Both the position numbers and the translations under genes were made by a program. DNA of 64,000 nucleotides. Origin: Sipunculus nudus. Lineage: Eukaryota; Annelida; Sipuncula; Golfingiida; Sipunculidae. This document shows positions 24,684-37,270 of this stretch, in pieces (positions within the stretch are counted from its first letter, which is position 1; each line of letters begins with the position of its first letter). The stretch is taken from assembly GCA_026874595.1 (NCBI GenBank), contig CM049307.1, forward strand, positions 31,472,362 to 31,536,361, read 5' to 3'. Under the pieces are notes generated by a model. The model worked only from the letters and a program-made list of their open reading frames with translations, had not been told where the DNA came from and did no database searches.

Positions 24684-27329
24684 GCTGTGTATTTTGTGGT
24701 CCCTGTTTGTGATGGGGTGGGTCTTAAAATCTGTTGATTTGGTGATCAAATGGTTGATATGACACATATGAGTGTTGTGAGAAAAAATTGACCCCAATAT
24801 TGGATCAAACTGAAAGAAAGATTTCTGGTTTTATGGAAACAGATATGCTGGCCTTTCTTGGAAACAGATATATTTTGTGGCATCTGTATATGTTGCCTTA
24901 TGCCATCATACACCCAACAAGGAGAGGACCTGAGCTACAACTGACTTTTACAGCCTGTCCTGACATATTTTTCTTTTGGTCATAATGTGATCAGAGTATC
25001 AGAGTTAGACCTGTTTCCTGGTCATGAAAGAAAATATATCCAAATCAGCTGGACAATGTATTGAACAATCAGATTAAGAAGTGAGAAGTTTCACTGTAAT
25101 AGGAACATTTTCAGTGAAAAACCCCATTGGATTTCTAAGCGATTCATGCCAAAATTTGCTGTTTTCATATTGATATGTAACCAAACCGGTGACTCCACAA
25201 GCAATACCTTCTTGTTTTACAAATTTAATTGTTATTTTCAGATTGACACCTATCATGTCAAAGTAACAGAAAGCAGCAGCCATAAATTTGACTGTCAGTT
25301 TTAAAATAGAAGAATGACCTTGAACTATTCCTACACTCATGTAGTCCTGCATAGTTTTATCAAAATTGGACAAAAGAATTGTTAACCAAAATCTGACAAA
25401 GAGTTTTGAAATTTCACATATTCTCATGATTACTCTTTTTCATGTTTTTATGAGATTTTCATTCCAAGTGTCTTACTGCCTATTTGGTCTGACAAAATAA
25501 CACCATTCCAAAAAGAGACGCTGAGGATGTGAGATGTTGCATGCTTTTTTATTTTATTTTTACATTTCTGATTCCAAGGTGTCTATGAGGAACTGGTTGT
25601 AATGATGCCAGATTTTATGGGCAGTGAGCCAGATGAAATGGAAATTGTAAAAAAATCCCAAAAGATTGTTCTCTAGAAAAGAAGAAAGAAAGACAGAAAC
25701 AAAGAAAGATTGAAAGAAAGAAGTAGGAAATATTCAGGATAGAAATGTCGAGATGTTGGGAGAGCCACAGTTTGATTTGAAGCACTGCAAAATTTAAAAT
25801 GTGCCTACACAATCAAGGCCATTTATTATTAGTTTATCATTCCCTGGTCCTTTCCTTGTTTGAAACTGAATATTCATGAACACAACCCAACCAAAATCTT
25901 GATGTTCAGGATAGAGAACATGTTTGCTACACACATTATCTGTGGAATACTTTTAATTGAATAAGTTTTGGAATCATTTTCTTGAACAAATATTAACTGT
26001 ACAATAAAAGGAATAGCTTCTGGGAAAAATTTAAGGGGGAATGCTGGAAGTCAAACAGATTATTAGTGTCTTGGTTTTGTCTGGACTGACAGCGACAAGT
26101 TTGGTTTAGGGCTTGAAAGACCAGCAGAGATATAAAAATATGGTTACAGTCAACAACGCATCTCTGAGACCTGTAAACATGGGCATCTGAAGTAAATAGA
26201 AACATCTAAATAGTTCATGCTGTTATACTAGACATAATATTGTTTTGTTAGGAAATTACCTCAAATATAATTAGAGGTTTACTTTTACCTAAAACCAGAT
26301 ATCAGTAGCCACAGGGTAACCAAAATAGTTCAGTTCAGCCCGAATTGGGATACTGTAATATGAGTAAAATAATATGTTGCATAAGAAAGGTATGCTGTTA
26401 TGGAGTGAAGGAAAAATTAGCTTGATGAACAGACAAACAGATTCTGAAGGTTTCTTTGCCAAGAGCAGTCAGATATTTGTGGAGTCAGCCAGATGGATCT
26501 GATGAGCACTATTGTTAAGAATTATGGTAGCCAGATACAGTATGAAAATGTAAGTGGTTAAATATGATTCTCTGAGAAGTCATGTGAGGGTTGACAAGAA
26601 TAATAGGAACAGTATATTGGCTGATAAATCTAGTTTGACAATTTTTTAAAACTTTTTAGACATTGAATCTGTTTTACTGACACAATGCTGGGAATGGTTG
26701 AAGTCAAACAGATAATAAGTGTGTCTTGGTATTGTCTGGAGTGAAAGTGACAACTTTGGTTTAGTACTTGGAAAGACCAGCAGACGGATAGAAATATGGT
26801 TACAGTCAACAACGCATCTCTGAGACGTTTACCTGTAAACATGGGCATCTGAAGCAACTAGAAACATTAAATATGCTCATGTGGTTATACTGGATGTCAT
26901 AAGGTTTTGTGAGGAAATTACCTCAAATATAATTACAGGTTCATTTTTACCTAAAAGCAGGTATCAGTAGCCACAGGGTAACCAAAATAGTTCAGTTCAA
27001 CCTGCATTGGGTCACAGTAAAATTGGTAAAATAATACATGTTACATAAGAAAGTTATGCTTTTATGGAGTGAACAGACAAACATATTCTGAAGGTTTGTT
27101 TGCCAAGAGCAATCAGATATGTGTGGTGTAAGCCGGATAGCTCTGATGAGCAATATTGTGTAGGATTATGTTAGGCACATACAGCATAAAAATGTAAGTG
27201 GTTAGATATGATTCTCTGAGAAGTCATGTAAGGGTTGACAAAAATAAAAAGGAACTGTATATTGGATGATATATATCTAGTGTGACAATTTCTTTTGAAT
27301 GTTTAGACATTGAATCTGTTTTACTGACA
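24684..27329 (+). repeat. Unit 10 (2,646 bp; duplicate of unit 5)
   Basis: It matches unit 5 at offset 12,585, including 'gatatgtaacc' and the shortened A run 'cagttttaaaatag'. Confidence 0.95.
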
Positions 27330-29979
27330 GCTGTGTATTTTGTGGTCCCTGTTTGTGATGGGGTGGGTCTTAAAATCTGTTGATTTGGTGATCAAATGGT
27401 TGATATGAATCATATGAGTGTTGTGAGAAAAAATTGACCCCAATATTGGATCAAACTGAAAGAAAGATTTCTGTTTTTATGGAAACAGATATGCTGGCCT
27501 TTCTTGGAAACAGATATATTTTTTGGCATCTGTATATGTTGCCTTATGCCATCATACACCCAACAAGGAGAGGATTTGAGCTACAACTGACTTTTAAAGC
27601 CTGTCCTGACATATTTTTCTTTTGGTCATAATGTGATCAGAGTATCAGAGTTAGACCAGTTGCCTGGTCATCAAACAAAATATATCCAAATCAGCTGGAC
27701 AATGTATTGAACAATCAGATTAAGAAGTGAGAAGTTTCACTATAATTGGAATATTTTCAGTGAAAAGCCCCATTGGATTTCTAAGCGATTCATGCCAAAA
27801 TTTGCTGTTTTCCTATTGATATGGAACCAGACCGGTGACTCCACAAGCAATACCTTCTTGTTTTACAAATTTAATTGTTATTTTCAGTTTGACACCTATC
27901 ATATCATGTCAAAGAAAGAGAAAGCAGCAGCCATAAATTTGACTGTCAGTTTAAAAAAAAGAAGAATGACCTTGAACTATTCCTACACTCATGTAGTCCT
28001 GCATAGTTTATCAAAATTGGACCAAAGAATTGTTAACCAAAATCTGACAAAGAGTTTTGAAATTTCACATATTCTCATGATTACTCTTTTTCATGTTTTT
28101 ATGAGATTTTCATTCCAAGTGTCTAACTGCCTATTTGGTCTGACAAAATAACACCATTCCAAAAAGAGACGCTGAGGATGTGAGATGTTGCATGCTTTTT
28201 TATTTTATTTTTACATTTCTGATTCCAAGGTGTCTATGAGGAACTGGTTGTAATGATGCCAGATTTTATGGGCAGTGAGCCAGATGAAATGGAAATTGTA
28301 AAAAAATCCCATAAGATTGTTCTCTAGAAAAGAAGAAAGAAAGACAAACAAAGAAAGATAGAAAGAAAGAAGTAGGAAATATTCAGGATAGAAATGTCGA
28401 GATGTTGGGAGAGCCACAGTTTGATTTGAAGCACTGCAAAATTTAAAATGTGCCTACACAATCAAGGCCATATATTATTAGTTTATCATTCCCTGGTCCT
28501 TTCCTTGTTTGAAACTGAATATTCATGAACACAACCCAACCAAAATCTTGATGTTCAGGATAGAGAACATGTTTGCTACACACATTATCTGTGGAATACT
28601 TTTAATTTGAATAAGTTTTGGAATCATTTTCTTGAACAGATATTAACTGTCCAATAAAAGGAATAGCTTCTGGGAAAAATTTAAGGGGGAATGCTGGAAG
28701 TCAAACAGATTATTAGTGTCTTGGTTTTGTCTGGCCTGACAGTGACAACTTTGGTTTAGGGCTTGAAAGACCAGCAGAGAGATAAAAATATGGTTACAGT
28801 CAACAACGCATCTCTGAGACCTGTAAACATGGGCATCTGAAGTAAATAGAAACATCTAAATAGTTCATGCTGTTATACTAGACATAATATTGTTTTGTTA
28901 GGAAATTACCTCAAATATAATTAGAGGTTTACTTTTACCTAAAACCAGATATCAGTAGCCACAGGGTAACCAAAATAGTTCAGTTCAGCCCGAATTGGGA
29001 TACTGTAATATGAGTAAAATAATATGTTACATAAGAAAGGTATGCTGTTATGGAGTGAAGGAAAAATAAGCTTGATGAACAGACAAACAGATTCTGAAGG
29101 TTTCTTTGCCAAGAGCAGTCAGATATTTGTGGAGTCAGCCAGATGGATCTGATGAGCACTATTGTTAAGAATTATGGTAGCCAGATACAGTATGAAAATG
29201 TAAGTGGTTAAATATGATTCTCTGAGAAGTCATGTGAGGGTTGACAAGAATAATAGGAACAGTATATTGGCTGATAAATCTAGTTTGACAATTTTTTAAA
29301 ACTTTTTAGACATTGAATCTGTTTTACTGACACAATGCTGGGAATGGTTGAAGTCAAACAGATAATAAGTGTGTCTTGGTATTGTCTGGAGTGAAAGTGA
29401 CAACTTTGGTTTAGTACTTGGAAAGACCAGCAGAGGGATAGAAATATGGTTACAGTCAACAACGCATCTCTGAGACGTTTACCTGTAAACATGGGCATCT
29501 GAAGCAACTAGAAACATTAAATATGCTCATGTGGTTATACTGGATGTCATAAGGTTTTGTGAGGAAATTACCTCAAATATAATTACAGGTTCATTTTTAC
29601 CTAAAAGCAGGTATCAGTAGCCACAGGGTAACCAAAATAGTTCAGTTCAACCTGCATTGGGTCACAGTAAAATTGATAAAATAATACATGTTACATAAGA
29701 AAGGTATGCTGTTATGGAGTGAACAGACAAACATATTCTGAAGGTTTGTTTGCCAAGAGCAATCAGATATGTGTGGTGTAAGCCGGATAGCTCTGATGAG
29801 CAATATTGTGTAGGATTATGTTAGGCACATACAGCATAAAAATGTAAGTGGTTAGATATGATTCTCTGAGAAGTCATGTAAGGGTTGACAAAAATAAAAA
29901 GGAACTGTATATTGGATGATATATATCTAGTGTGACAATTTCTTTTTAATGTTTAGACATTGAATCTGTTTTACTGACA
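27330..29979 (+). repeat. Unit 11 (2,650 bp; duplicate of unit 6)
   Basis: It matches unit 6 at offset 12,585 except near its 3' end. From 29807 to 29848 it carries six differences that instead match B of units 5 and 10, a likely gene-conversion patch. Confidence 0.94.
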
Positions 29980-31982
29980 GCTGTGTATTTTGTGGTCCCT
30001 GTTCGTGATGGGGTGGGTCTTAAAATCTGTTGATTTGGTGATCAAATGGTTGATATGACACATATGAGTGTTGTGAGAAAAAATTGACCCCAATATTGGA
30101 TCAAACTGAAAGAAAGATTTCTGGTTTTATGGAAACAGATATGCTGGCCTTTCTTGGAAACAGTTATATTTTGTGGCATCTGTATATGTTGCCTTATGCC
30201 ATCATACACCCAACAAGGAGAGGACCTGAGCTACAACTGACTTTTAAAGCCTGTCCTGACATATTTTTCTTTTGGTCATAAGGTGATCAGAGTATCAGAG
30301 TTAGACCTGTTTCCTGGTCATGAAACAAAATATATCCAAATCAGCTGGACAATGTATTGAACAATCAGATTAAGAAGTGAGAAGTTTCACTATAATAGGA
30401 ACATTTTCAGTGAAAAGCCCCATTGGATTTCTAAGCGATTCATGCCAAAATTTGCTGTTTTCATATTGATATGGAACCAAACCGGTGACTCCACAAGCAA
30501 TACCTTCTTGTTTTACAAATTTAATTGTTATTTTCAGATTGACACCTATCATGTCAAAGTAACAGAAAGCAGCAGCCATAAATTTGACTGTCAGTTTAAA
30601 AAAAAGAAGAATGACCTTGAACTATTCCTACACTCATGTAGTCCTGCATAGTTTTATCAAAATTGGACCAAAGAATTGTTAACCAAAATCTGACAAAGAG
30701 TTTTGAAATTTCACATATTCTCATGATTAGTCTTTTTCATGTTTTTATGAGATTTTCATTCCAAGTGTCTAACTGCCTATTTGGTCTGACAAAATAACAC
30801 CATTCCAAAAAGAGACACTAAGTTTGTGAGATGTTGCATGCTTTTTAATTTTTTTTTACATTTCTGATTCCAAGGTGTCTATGAGGAACTGGTTGTAATG
30901 ATGCCAGGTTTTATGGGCAGTGAGCCAGATGAAATGAAAATTGTAAAAAAATCCCATAAGATTGATCTCTAGAAAAGAAGAAAGAAAGACAGAAACAAAG
31001 AAAGATTGAAAGAAAGAAGTAGGAAATATTCAGGATAGAAATGTCGAGATGTTGGGAGAGCCACAGTTTGATTTGAAGCACTGCAAAATTTTAAATGTGC
31101 CTACACAATCAAGGCCATTAATTATTAGTTTATCATTCCCTGGTCCTTTCCTTGTTTGAAATTGAATATTCATGAACACAACCCAACCAAAATCTTGATG
31201 TTCAGGATAGAGAACATGTTTGCTACACACATTATCTGTGGAATACTCTTAATTTGAATAAGTTTTGGAATCATTTTCTTGAACAGATATTAACTGTCCA
31301 ATAAAAGGAATAGCTTCTGGGAAAAATTTAAGGGGGAATGCTGGAAGTCAAACAGATTATTAGTGTCTTGGTTTTGTCTGGACTGACAGCGACAACTTTG
31401 GTTTAGGGCTTGAAAGACCAGCAGAGAGATAAAAATATGGTTACAGTCAAGAACCCATCTCTGAGACCTGTAAACATGGGCATCTGAAGTAAATAGAAAC
31501 ATCTAAATAGTTCATGCTGTTATACTAGACATAATATTGTTTTGTTAGGAAATTACCTCAAATATAATTAGAGGTTTACTTTTACCTAAAACCTGATATC
31601 AGTAGCCACAGGATAACCAAAATAGTTCAGTTCACCCCGAATAGGGTTACTGTAACATGAGTAAAATAATATGTTACAAAAGAAAGGTATGCTGTTATGG
31701 AGTGAAGGGAAAATTAGCTTGATGAACAGACAGACAGATTCTGAAGGTTTCTTTGCCAAGAGCAGTCAGATATTTGTGGTGTAAGCCGGATAGCTCTGAT
31801 GAGCAATATTGTGTAGGATTATGGTAGGCACATACAGCATGAAAATGTAAGTGGTTAGATATGATTCTCTGAGAAGTCATGTAAGGGTTGACAAAAATAA
31901 AAAGGAACTGTATATTGGATGATATATATCTAGTGTGACAATTTCTTTTGAATGTTTAGACATTGAATCTGTTTTACTGACA
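29980..31982 (+). repeat. Unit 12 (short, 2,003 bp; duplicate of unit 7)
   Basis: It has the same length and the same A/B fusion point as unit 7, at offset 12,585 (gtgg at 31776-31779). The fusion therefore happened once and was copied with the block. Confidence 0.95.
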
Positions 31983-34624
31983 GCTGTGTATTTTGTGGTC
32001 CCTGTTTGTGATGGGGTGGGTCTTAAAATCTGTTGATTTGGTGATCAAATGGTTGATATGACACATATGAGTGTTGTGAGAAAAAATTGACCCCAATATT
32101 GGATCAAACTGAAAGAAAGATTTCTGGTTTTATGGGAACAGATATGCTGGCCTTTCTTGGAAACAGTTATATTTTGTGGCATCTGTATATGTTGCCTTAT
32201 GCCATCATAACCCAACAAGGAGAGGACCTGAGCTACAACTGACTTTTAAAGCCTGTCCTGACATATTTTTCTTTTGGTCATAATGTGATCAGAGTATCAG
32301 AGTTAGACCTGTTTCCTGGTCATGAAACAAAATATATCCAAATCATCTGGACAATGTATTGAACAATCAGATTAAGAAGTGAGAAGTTTCACTATAATAG
32401 GAACATTTTCAGTGAAAAGCCCCATTGGATTTCTAAGCGATTCATGCCAAAATTTGCTGTTTTCATATTGATATGGAACCAGACCAGTGACTCCACAAGC
32501 AATACCTTCTTGTTTTACAAATTTAATTGTTATTTTCAGTTTGACACCTATCATGTCAAAGAAACAGAAAGCAGCAGCCATAAATTTGACTGTCAGTTTA
32601 AAAAAAAGAATAATGACCTTGAACTATTCCTACACTCATGTAGTCCTGCATAGTTTATCAAAATTGGACCAAAGAATTGTTAACTAAAATCTGACAAAGA
32701 GTTTTGAAATTTCACATATTCTCATGATTAGTCTTTTTCATGTTTTATGAGATTTTCATTCCAAGTGTCTAACTGCCTATTTGGTCTGACAAAATAACAC
32801 CATTCCAAAAAGAGACGCTGAGGATGTGAGATGTTGCATGCTTTTTTATTTTATTTTTACATTTCTGATTCCAAGGTGTCTATGAGGAACTGGTTGTAAT
32901 GATGCCAGATTTTATGGGCAGTGAGCCAGATGAAATGGAAATTGTAAAAAAATCCCATAAGATTGTTCTCTAGAAAAGAAGAAAGAAAGACAGAAACAAA
33001 GAAAGATAGAAAGAAAGAAGTAGGAAATATTCAGGATAGAAATGTCGAGATGTTGGGAGAGCCACAGTTTGATTTGAAGCACTGCAAAATTTAAAATGTG
33101 CCTACACAATCAAGGCCATTTATTATTAGTTTATCATTCCCTGGTCCTTTCCTTGTTTGAAACTGAATATTCATGAACAAAACCCAACCAAAATCTTGAT
33201 GTTCAGGATAGAGAATATGTTTGCTACACACATTATCTGTGGAATACTTTTAATTTGAATAAGTTTTGGAATCATTTTCTTGAACAGATATTAACTGTCC
33301 AATAAAAGGAATAGCTTCTGGGAAAAATTTAAGGGGGAATGCTGGAAGTCAAACAGATTATTAGTGTCTTGGTTTTGTATGGACTGACAGCGACAACTTT
33401 GGTTTAGGGCTTGAAAGACCAGCAGAGAGATAAAAATATGGTTACAGTAAACAACGCATCTCTGAGACCTGTAAACATGGGCATCTGAAGTAAATAGAAA
33501 CATCTAAATAGTTGATGCTGTTATACTAGACATAATATTGTTTTGTTAGGAAATTACCTCAAATATAATTAGAGGTTTACTTTACCTAAAACCAGATATC
33601 AGTAGCCACAGGATAACCAAAATAGTTCAGTTCACCCCGAATAGGGTTACTGTAACATGAGTAAAATAATAAGTTACATAAGAAAGGTGTGCTGTTATGG
33701 AGTGAAGGGAAAATTAGCTTGATGAACAGACAAACAGATTCTGAAGGTTTCTTTGCCAAGAGCAGTCAGATATTTGTGGAGTCAGCTGGATGGATCTGAT
33801 GAGCACTATTGTTAAGGATTATGGTAGGCAGATACAGTATGAAAATGTAAGTGGTTAAATATGATTCTCTGAGAAGTCATGTGAGGGTTGACAAGAATAA
33901 TAGGAACAGTATATTGGCTGATAAATCTAGTTTGACAATTTTTGAAAACTTTTTAGACATTGAATCTGTTTTACTGACACAATGCTGGGAATGGTTGAAG
34001 TCAAACAGATAATAAGTGTCTTGGTATTGTCTGGAGTGGAAGTGACAACTTTGGTTTAGTACTTGGAAAGACCCGCAGAGAGATAGAAATATGGTTACAG
34101 TCAACAACGCATCTCTGAGACTTTTACCTGTAAACATGGGCATCTGAAGCAACTAGAAACATTAAATATGCTCATGTGGTTATACTGGATGTCATAAGGT
34201 TTTGTGAGACAATTACCTCAAATATAATTACAGGTTCATTTTTACCTAAAACCAGGTATCAGTAGCCACAGGGTAACCAAAATAGTTCAGTTCAACCTGC
34301 ATTGGGTTACAGTAAAATTGGTAAAATAATACATGTTACATAAGAAAGTTATGCTTTTTTGGAGTGAACAGACAAACATATTCTGAAGGTTTGTTTGCCA
34401 AGAGCAATCAGATATGTGTGGTGTAAGCCGGATAGCTCTGATGAGCAATATTGTGTAGGATTATGGTAGGCACATACAGCATGAAAATGTAAGTGGTTAG
34501 ATATGATTCTCTGAGAAGTCATGTAAGGGTTGACAAAAATAAAAAGGAACTGTATATTGGATGATATATATCTAGTGTGACAATTTCTTTTGAATGTTTA
34601 GACATTGAATCTGTTTTACTGACA
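31983..34624 (+). repeat. Unit 13 (2,642 bp)
   Basis: It follows unit 8 at offset 12,585 until about 33775, then diverges ('gtcagctggatgg', 'tttttgaaaac', 'gacccgcagag'). Those later variants are shared with units 20 and 21 at about 52.3 and 54.9 kb. Confidence 0.94.
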
Positions 34625-37270
34625 GCTGTGTATTTTGTGGTCCCTGTTTGTGATGGGGTGGGTCTTAAAATCTGTTGATTTGGTGATCAAATGGTTGATA
34701 TGACACATATGAGTGTTGTGAGAAAAAATTGACCCCAATATTGGATCAAACTGAAAGAAAGATTTCTGGTTTTATGGGAACAGATATGCTGGCCTTTCTT
34801 GGAAACAGTTATATTTTGTGGCATCTGTATATGTTGCCTTATGCCATCATAACCCAACAAGGAGAGGACCTGAGCTACAACTGACTTTTAAAGCCTGTCC
34901 TGACATATTTTTCTTTTGGTCATAATGTGATCATAGTATCAGAGTTAGACCTGTTTCCTGGTCATGAAACAAAATATATCCAAATCAGCTGGACAATGTA
35001 TTGAACAATCAGATTAAGAAGTGAGAAGTTTCACTATAATAGGAACATTTTCAGTGAAAAGCCCCATTGGATTTCTAAGCGATTCATGCCAAAATTTGCT
35101 GTTTTCATATTGATATGGAACCAGACCAGTGACTCCACAAGCAATACCTTCTTGTTTTACAAATTTAATTGTTATTTTCAGTTTGACACCTATCATGTCA
35201 AAGAAACAGAAAGCAGCAGCCATAAATTTGACTGTCAGTTTAAAAAAAAAGAATAATGACCTTGAACTATTCCTACACTCATGTAGTCCTGCATAGTTTT
35301 ATCAAAATTGGACCAAAGAATTGTTAACTAAAATCTGACAAAGAGTTTTGAAATTTCACATATTCTCATGATTACTCTTTTTCATGTTTTATGAGATTTT
35401 CATTCCAAGTGTCTAACTGCCTATTTGGTCTGACAAAATAACACCATTCCAAAAAGAGACGCTGAGGATGTGAGATGTTGCATGCTTTTTTATTTTATTT
35501 TTACATTTCTGATTCCAAGGTGTCTATGAGGAACTGGTTGTAATGATGCCAGATTTTATGGGCAGTGAGCCAGATGAAATGGAAATTGTAAAAAAATCCC
35601 ATAAGATTGTTCTCTAGAAAAGAAGAAAGAAAGACAGAAACAAAGAAAGATAGAAAGAAAGAAGTAGGAAATATTCAGGATAGAAATGTCGAGATGTTGG
35701 GAGAGCCACAGTTTGATTTGAAGCACTGCAAAATTTAAAATGTGCCTACACAATCAAGGCCATTTATTATTAGTTTATCATTCCCTGGTCCTTTCCTTGT
35801 TTGAAACTGAATATTCATGAACAAAACCCAACCAAAATCTTGATGTTCAGGATAGAGAATATGTTTGCTACACACATTATCTGTGGAATACTTTTAATTT
35901 GAATAAGTTTTGGAATCATTTTCTTGAACAGATATTAACTGTCCAATAAAAGGAATAGCTTCTGGGAAAAATTTAAGGGGGAATGCTGGAAGTCAAACAG
36001 ATTATTAGTGTCTTGGTTTTGTCTGGACTGACAGCGACAACTTTGGTTTAGGGCTTGAAAGACCAGCAGAGAGATAAAAATATGGTTACAGTAAACAACG
36101 CATCTCTGAGACCTGTAAACATGGGCATCTGAAGTAAATAGAAACATCTAAATAGTTGATGCTGTTATACTAGACCTAATATTGTTTTGTTAGGAAATTA
36201 TCTCAAATATAATTAGAGGTTTACTTTACCTAAAACCAGATATCAGTAGCCACAGGATAACCAAAATAGTTCAGTTCAGCCCGAATTGGGTTACTGTAAC
36301 ATGAGTAAAATAATATGTTACATAAGAAAGGTATGCTGTTATGGAGTGAAGGGAAAATTAGCTTGATGAACAGACAAACAGATTCTGAAGGTTTCTTTGC
36401 CAAGAGCAGTCAGATATTTGTGGAGTCAGCCGGATGGATCTGATGAGCTCTATTGTTAAGGATTATGGTAGGCAGATATGGTATGAAAATGTAAGTGGTT
36501 AAATATGATTCTCTGAGAAGTCATGTGAGGGTTGACAAGAATAATAGGAACAGTATATTGGCTGATAAATCTAGTTTGACAATTTTTTAAAACTTTTTAG
36601 ACATTGAATCTGTTTTACTGACACAATGCTGGGAATGGTTGAAGTCAAACAGATAATAAGTGTGTCTTGGTATTGTCTGGAGTGGAAGTGACAACTTTGG
36701 TTTAGTACTTGGAAAGACCAGCAGAGGGATAGAAATAAGGTTACAGTCAACAACGCATCTCTGAGACTTTTACCTGTAAACATGGGCATCTGAAGCAACT
36801 AGAAACATTAAATATGCTCATGTGGTTATACTGGATGTCATAAGGTTTTGTGAGACAATTACCTCAAATATAATTACAGGTTCATTTTTACCTAAAACCA
36901 GGTATCAGTAGCCACAGGGTAACCGAAATAGTTCAGTTCAACCTGCATTGGGTTACAGTAAAATTGGTAAAATAATACATGTTACATAAGAAAGGTACGC
37001 TTTTATGAAATGAACAGACAAACATATTCTGAAGGTTTGTTTGCCAAGAGCAATCAGATATGTGTGGTGTAAGCCGGATAGCTCTGATGAGCAATATTGT
37101 GTAGGATTATGGTAGGCACATACAGCATGAAAATGTAAGTGGTTAGATATGATTCTCTGAGAAGTCATGTAAGGGTTGACAAAAATAAAAAGGAACTGTA
37201 TATTGGATGATATATATCTAGTGTGACAATTTCTTTTGAATGTTTAGACATTGAATCTGTTTTACTGACA
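34625..37270 (+). repeat. Unit 14 (2,646 bp)
   Basis: This is the 'ataaccc' subfamily, with 'gatcatagtatc' and a lengthened A run near 35240. The B subrepeat has 'ataaggttacag' and 'acgcttttatgaaatg', as in units 16, 17 and 19. Confidence 0.93.

Larger units (their letters stand above)
21191..33775 (+). repeat. Higher-order repeat, copy 2 (12,585 bp)
   Basis: Anchors at 22143, 24788, 27434, 30084 and 32087 repeat the series of copy 1. By eye, copies 1 and 2 differ at very few places: one substitution at 28147 and a cluster between 29807 and 30004. Similarity at this offset stops near 33775. Confidence 0.93.
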
